Shown here: positions 49,730 through 52,982 of the stretch, piece after piece
Position numbering within the stretch: the first letter of the stretch is position 1
How the letters are laid out: the number at the start of each line of letters is the position of its first letter
NCBI GenBank assembly: GCA_944322815.1
Contig: CALUQB010000019.1
Location: 1 to 52,982, forward strand
Direction: 5' to 3'
DNA length: 52,982 nt
Source of the DNA: an uncultured Bacteroidales bacterium
GTDB taxonomy: Bacteria; Bacteroidota; Bacteroidia; Bacteroidales; UBA932
The notes under the pieces: generated by a model
What the model was told of the DNA's origin: nothing
The model's database searches: none
The model's input: only the letters and a program-made list of their open reading frames with translations
Translations under genes and position numbers: made by a program

Positions 49730-51523
49730 ATGAATATTAATGCAGAAAGAATTCAGAATCTCCGTTCTCTGATGGCTGACAACGGATGGGATGCTGTCGT
49801 CATTTCGGGATCGGATCCGCATGCGAGCGAATATGTAGCTTCGAGATGGCAGCAGGTGACATGGCTGTCCGGTTTTACGGGCGAAGCAGGCGACCTGGTC
49901 ATCACCATGGACCATGCAGGCCTGTGGACGGATTCCCGTTTTTTCATACAGGCTGTCCGACAGCTCGAAGGGACCGGAGTGGTTCTTCACAAGACGCGGA
50001 TTCCGGGAGCCGTAAGTATTCCGGAGTGGCTGGCAGGCAGGGCTTCGGTAGTGGCGGTGGACGGTCTCTGCCAGACAGTGGCTTCGGTAACGGAACTGGA
50101 AAAGGCTGGCTGTACGGTGGCGGATGTCCCGGATCTGCTTTCTGCACTCTGGCCGGACAGGCCGGGCGTCCCGTCGACACCTGTCATGACACTTTCGGAA
50201 GAGTCTGTAGGGCAGTCAAGGTACAGCAAGCTCACGGAGCTCAGGAAATTCCTCCTGCTGAACGACTGCGACTGCATCCTCGTCCCTGCACTCGACCAGA
50301 TAGCCTGGCTGTTGAATGTGAGGGGAGAAGACATCGACTACAATCCGTATGTCATTTCATACCTTCTCGTGACCCAGTCTGATGCATTCTGGTTCGCCGG
50401 AAAGGGTGATGAGACTCCGGATCCGGATACTCAGGACAGTTTTCAGGAACTTGAAGCGGACGGAATCTCCATCCTTCCGTACGGTGAAGTGAAGGGAATT
50501 CTGGAAGATTTCTTCAGAGCCGAGGGACAGAGAGTCTTCCTGGACCTTTCTTCAGTGAATTATTCCCTGTATCAGGACATCGCCGAATCTGCGGGGGAAG
50601 AGAACATAGTTTCGGGGACATCGCCTGTCATTCTGTGGAAAGCCGTGAAAAACTCGTCCGAGACAGAAGGACTGCGTGAGGCCTTTCTCGAGGACGGGAT
50701 AGCCATGGAGAAATTCCTTTTCTGGCTGGATACTGAAGTCGGTTCCGGGCGGACCGTCTCCGAATGGGATGCCTCGGAAAAGCTTTCTTCGCTGAGGGCG
50801 GAAATCCCCGGGTACAGAGGCGACAGTTTCGCCAATATTTCGGCCTACGGGCCTAATGCAGCCCTTCCGCACTATTCTACTCCGGAGTCCGGGTCCGCTG
50901 TCATCGAGCCGCGAGGCCTGTATCTGACCGATTCTGGAGGCCAATATCTTTTCGGCACGACAGACATCACCAGGACCGTCCCTGTGGGCGAGTGCTCGTA
51001 TCTCGAAAAAGAAGACTATACGCTCGTCCTGAAGGGTATGATAGCCCTTGCCAGGGCAATATTCCCGTCCGGGACTGCCGGATGCCAGATAGATGTCCTG
51101 GCACGGAATCCGCTCTGGCAGAACGTGCGCAATTTCGGCCATGGTACGGGCCATGGCGTAGGCTTCTACTCCGGCGTCCATGAAGGGCCGCAGGATATCA
51201 GGCAGAATTTCAATCCACAGCCCCTTCTGCCAGGGATGGTCACATCGGACGAACCTGGTATCTATCGCGAGGGAATGCACGGCATAAGGCATGAGAATAT
51301 CCTGCTCTGCCGTGAACTGGAGACGAATGCTTTCGGTTCATGGCTCTGTTTCGAGACACTTACGCTCTGCCATATAGACACATCCGCCATCATCAGAGAC
51401 CTGATGACAGCGGATGAGATAGAATGGCTGAACAGTTATAACAGGCGAGTCTTCGAGACTCTGTCTCCGAGACTTGACGATGAGACCGTCGCCTGGCTCC
51501 GCTCGAAAACCCTCCCTGTGTGA
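49730..51523 (+). CDS. Xaa-Pro aminopeptidase family M24
   Basis: A 597-residue metallopeptidase of the M24B group that removes N-terminal residues before proline. Two creatinase-like N-terminal domains precede the pita-bread domain with LYLTDSGGQYLFGTTDITRTVPVG (Asp ligands), HGTGHGVGFYSGVHEGP (His) and VTSDEPGIYREGMHGIRHEN (Glu ligands), so all five metal ligands are present. The frame is open to a GTG at 49706, but I prefer the ATG at 49730. It ends exactly where the opposite-strand trpB2 gene ends. Confidence 0.9.
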   Translation: MNINAERIQNLRSLMADNGWDAVVISGSDPHASEYVASRWQQVTWLSGFTGEAGDLVITMDHAGLWTDSRFFIQAVRQLEGTGVVLHKTRIPGAVSIPEWLAGRASVVAVDGLCQTVASVTELEKAGCTVADVPDLLSALWPDRPGVPSTPVMTLSEESVGQSRYSKLTELRKFLLLNDCDCILVPALDQIAWLLNVRGEDIDYNPYVISYLLVTQSDAFWFAGKGDETPDPDTQDSFQELEADGISILPYGEVKGILEDFFRAEGQRVFLDLSSVNYSLYQDIAESAGEENIVSGTSPVILWKAVKNSSETEGLREAFLEDGIAMEKFLFWLDTEVGSGRTVSEWDASEKLSSLRAEIPGYRGDSFANISAYGPNAALPHYSTPESGSAVIEPRGLYLTDSGGQYLFGTTDITRTVPVGECSYLEKEDYTLVLKGMIALARAIFPSGTAGCQIDVLARNPLWQNVRNFGHGTGHGVGFYSGVHEGPQDIRQNFNPQPLLPGMVTSDEPGIYREGMHGIRHENILLCRELETNAFGSWLCFETLTLCHIDTSAIIRDLMTADEIEWLNSYNRRVFETLSPRLDDETVAWLRSKTLPV

Positions 51524-52870
51524 TTATTCGGCGAGGTTTTTCGCGATTTCCTCGTCTGTCAGCGTGTAGTCCACGAGGTTTCCGGCGAGATACTGGTCGT
51601 AGGAGGCCATGTCCACCAGACCGTGCCCCGAAAGGTTGAACAGGATCACCTTTTCTTCTCCGGATTCCTTGCACTTGAGGGCTTCATTGATGGTCGCCGC
51701 TATTGCGTGGCAGGACTCGGGTGCCGGTATGATGCCTTCCGCCTTCGCGAAAAGGCATCCTGCCTTGAATGACTCCAACTGCCGGATATCCACAGCTTCC
51801 ATCAGCCCGTCTTTCAGCAGCTGGGAAACTATCACTCCTGCTCCATGATACCTCAGACCGCCTGCATGTATGTTCGCCGGCTTGAACTTGTGGCCAAGGG
51901 TGAACATCGGGAGCAGAGGCGTGTATCCTGTCTCGTCTCCGAAATCGTATTCGAACTTTCCTTTGGTCAGTTTAGGGCAGGAGGCCGGTTCTGCAGCGAT
52001 GAACCTGGTCTTCTTTCCGTCCAGGATGTTGTGCCTGAGGAACGGGAAGGAAATGCCTCCGAAGTTCGATCCGCCACCGAAGCAGGCTATCACCATGTCC
52101 GGGTATTCTCCGGCCATTTCCATCTGCTTTTCGGCTTCCAGACCTATCACTGTCTGATGCAGGGTGACATGACTCATCACTGAGCCGAGGGTGTATTTGC
52201 ACCCCGGTGTCATCTGCGCCAGCTCTACGGCTTCCGAGATGGCTGTTCCGAGCGAACCCTGATGGTTCGGGTCTTTGGTCAGTATATCCTTTCCGGCCCT
52301 GGTGGTCATGGACGGGGACGGTATGACCTGGGCTCCGAATACCTGCATGATACTCCGTCTGTACGGTTTCTGTTCATAACTGATCTTCACCTGATAGACG
52401 GCAGCCTCGATTCCGAAAAGCTTGGCTGCGTATGACAGGGCGGCACCCCACTGTCCGGCACCGGTTTCGGTGGTGACATTGGTGATACCCTCCTGTTTGC
52501 AGTAATATGCCTGGGCGAGGGCGGAATTCAGTTTGTGCGAGCCTATAGGGCTGACGCTTTCGTTCTTGAAGTATATATGGGCAGGTGTCCCTATCGCTTC
52601 TTCAAGTCCGTAGGCACGGACGAGCGGGGTAGAGCGATAGTAGGCGTACATTTCTCTTACCTTGTCCGGGATATCGATCCATCGGTCAGTCTGGTTAAGT
52701 TCCTGTCTGCAGAGTTCTTCCGCGAAAATAGGATAGAGGTCTTCGGCTTTCAAAGGCTGCTTTGTCGCCGGGTTCAGCAGAGGCATAGGCTTGTTGATCA
52801 TGTCTGCCTGGATGTTGTACCATTGTTTAGGCAGATCAGCCTCACTCAGAAAAAATCGTTTCTGTTTCAT
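51524..52870 (-). CDS. trpB: Tryptophan synthase beta chain, TrpB2 type
   Basis: A 448-residue PLP enzyme of the TrpB2 group, which turns indole and serine into tryptophan. The PLP lysine is in PIGSHKLNSALAQ (residue about 113), and CFGGGSNFGGISFPF has the phosphate-binding Gly/Ser loop. The N-terminal extension (FFLSEADLPKQWYNIQADM) and overall length fit TrpB2, not the TrpB1 that pairs tightly with TrpA. It is alone; trpA and other trp genes are not in the window, so it may salvage indole. Its stop codon abuts that of the M24 peptidase. Confidence 0.92.
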   Translation of the reverse strand: MKQKRFFLSEADLPKQWYNIQADMINKPMPLLNPATKQPLKAEDLYPIFAEELCRQELNQTDRWIDIPDKVREMYAYYRSTPLVRAYGLEEAIGTPAHIYFKNESVSPIGSHKLNSALAQAYYCKQEGITNVTTETGAGQWGAALSYAAKLFGIEAAVYQVKISYEQKPYRRSIMQVFGAQVIPSPSMTTRAGKDILTKDPNHQGSLGTAISEAVELAQMTPGCKYTLGSVMSHVTLHQTVIGLEAEKQMEMAGEYPDMVIACFGGGSNFGGISFPFLRHNILDGKKTRFIAAEPASCPKLTKGKFEYDFGDETGYTPLLPMFTLGHKFKPANIHAGGLRYHGAGVIVSQLLKDGLMEAVDIRQLESFKAGCLFAKAEGIIPAPESCHAIAATINEALKCKESGEEKVILFNLSGHGLVDMASYDQYLAGNLVDYTLTDEEIAKNLAE

Positions 52871-52909
52871 GACGCGATGGATTTAAGTTTGTTTTATATG
52901 TGTTATAAC

Positions 52910-52960
52910 GTCAGTTCGACGAATTACTTTACTCTGTACCAGAGATTTCGTCGAACTGAC
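52910..52960. repeat. Nested inverted repeat at right edge
   Basis: GTCAGTTCGACGAA (52910-52923) pairs perfectly with TTCGTCGAACTGAC (52947-52960), and inside it CTCTG (52932-52936) pairs with CAGAG (52940-52944), so the whole could fold as a two-part stem. A further short palindrome, GATTTC-TTC-GAAATC, follows near 52966-52980. It may be a repetitive element or terminus of an element running beyond the window. Confidence 0.55.
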
Positions 52961-52982
52961 ATTACGATTTCTTCGAAATCTC

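Noticed and set aside
1-52982. CRISPR array, rRNA operon or intact insertion sequence
   Set aside because: No regularly spaced repeats, no rRNA segments and no transposase were found on either strand.

Overview
The window is a stretch of a Bacteroidota chromosome, most likely order Bacteroidales. The evidence is the repeated promoter -7 element TAnnTTTG (usually TAnnTTTGCA) in front of many genes on both strands, the scarcity of Shine-Dalgarno sequences, and a gene set that includes Bacteroidota-type malate dehydrogenase, stand-alone YraN, DUF3109, a TrpB2-type synthase and a split-off ribosomal protein cluster. I cannot fix family or genus from the sequence alone. Most of the window is ordinary core chromosome; the left 5 kb is accessory and visibly AT-richer.

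Positions 1-4142 hold the only accessory island. Five closely spaced minus-strand genes (3567 down to beyond position 1) encode a multi-pass membrane protein, a 744-aa cytosolic-looking protein with two C-terminal helical-hairpin repeats, a 48-aa hydrophobic peptide, a TerB-like helical protein, and a cut-off fifth protein. I recognise no characterised system with this order; it is the best candidate here for an undescribed module. A gene-poor 575-bp stretch with inverted repeats separates it from a uracil-DNA-glycosylase-like gene and a phosphopantetheinyl transferase.

Positions 6259-19426 are housekeeping: malate dehydrogenase, transketolase, tRNA-Pro, a minus-strand ribosomal operon rplC-rplD-rplW-rplB-rpsS-rplV-rpsC that starts without rpsJ and stops at a terminator after rpsC, then a divergent plus-strand run cdaA (cyclic di-AMP synthase), mutS2, yraN, manC, yqeY and tRNA-Leu. 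Positions 19508-25487 hold fabG, comF, a glycosyltransferase/PAP2 phosphatase pair with a 67-aa glycosyltransferase fragment on the opposite strand, a YhcH-family gene and a short-type adenosylhomocysteinase.

Positions 25516-38599 are dominated by envelope growth. The rod-shape operon mreB-mreC-mreD-mrdA-rodA runs on the minus strand, divergent from ispD through a symmetric promoter region; then come an Lrp-type regulator, topA, and the plus-strand series PBP1A-ddl-prmC. Positions 39634-52870 contain a lipoprotein of unknown role, a U32 peptidase coupled to a TPR protein, an M16-family protein that has lost both metal-binding motifs, a DUF3109 protein, two membrane proteins, hemW, an M24 aminopeptidase and trpB2. 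The right end is an inverted repeat of unknown role.
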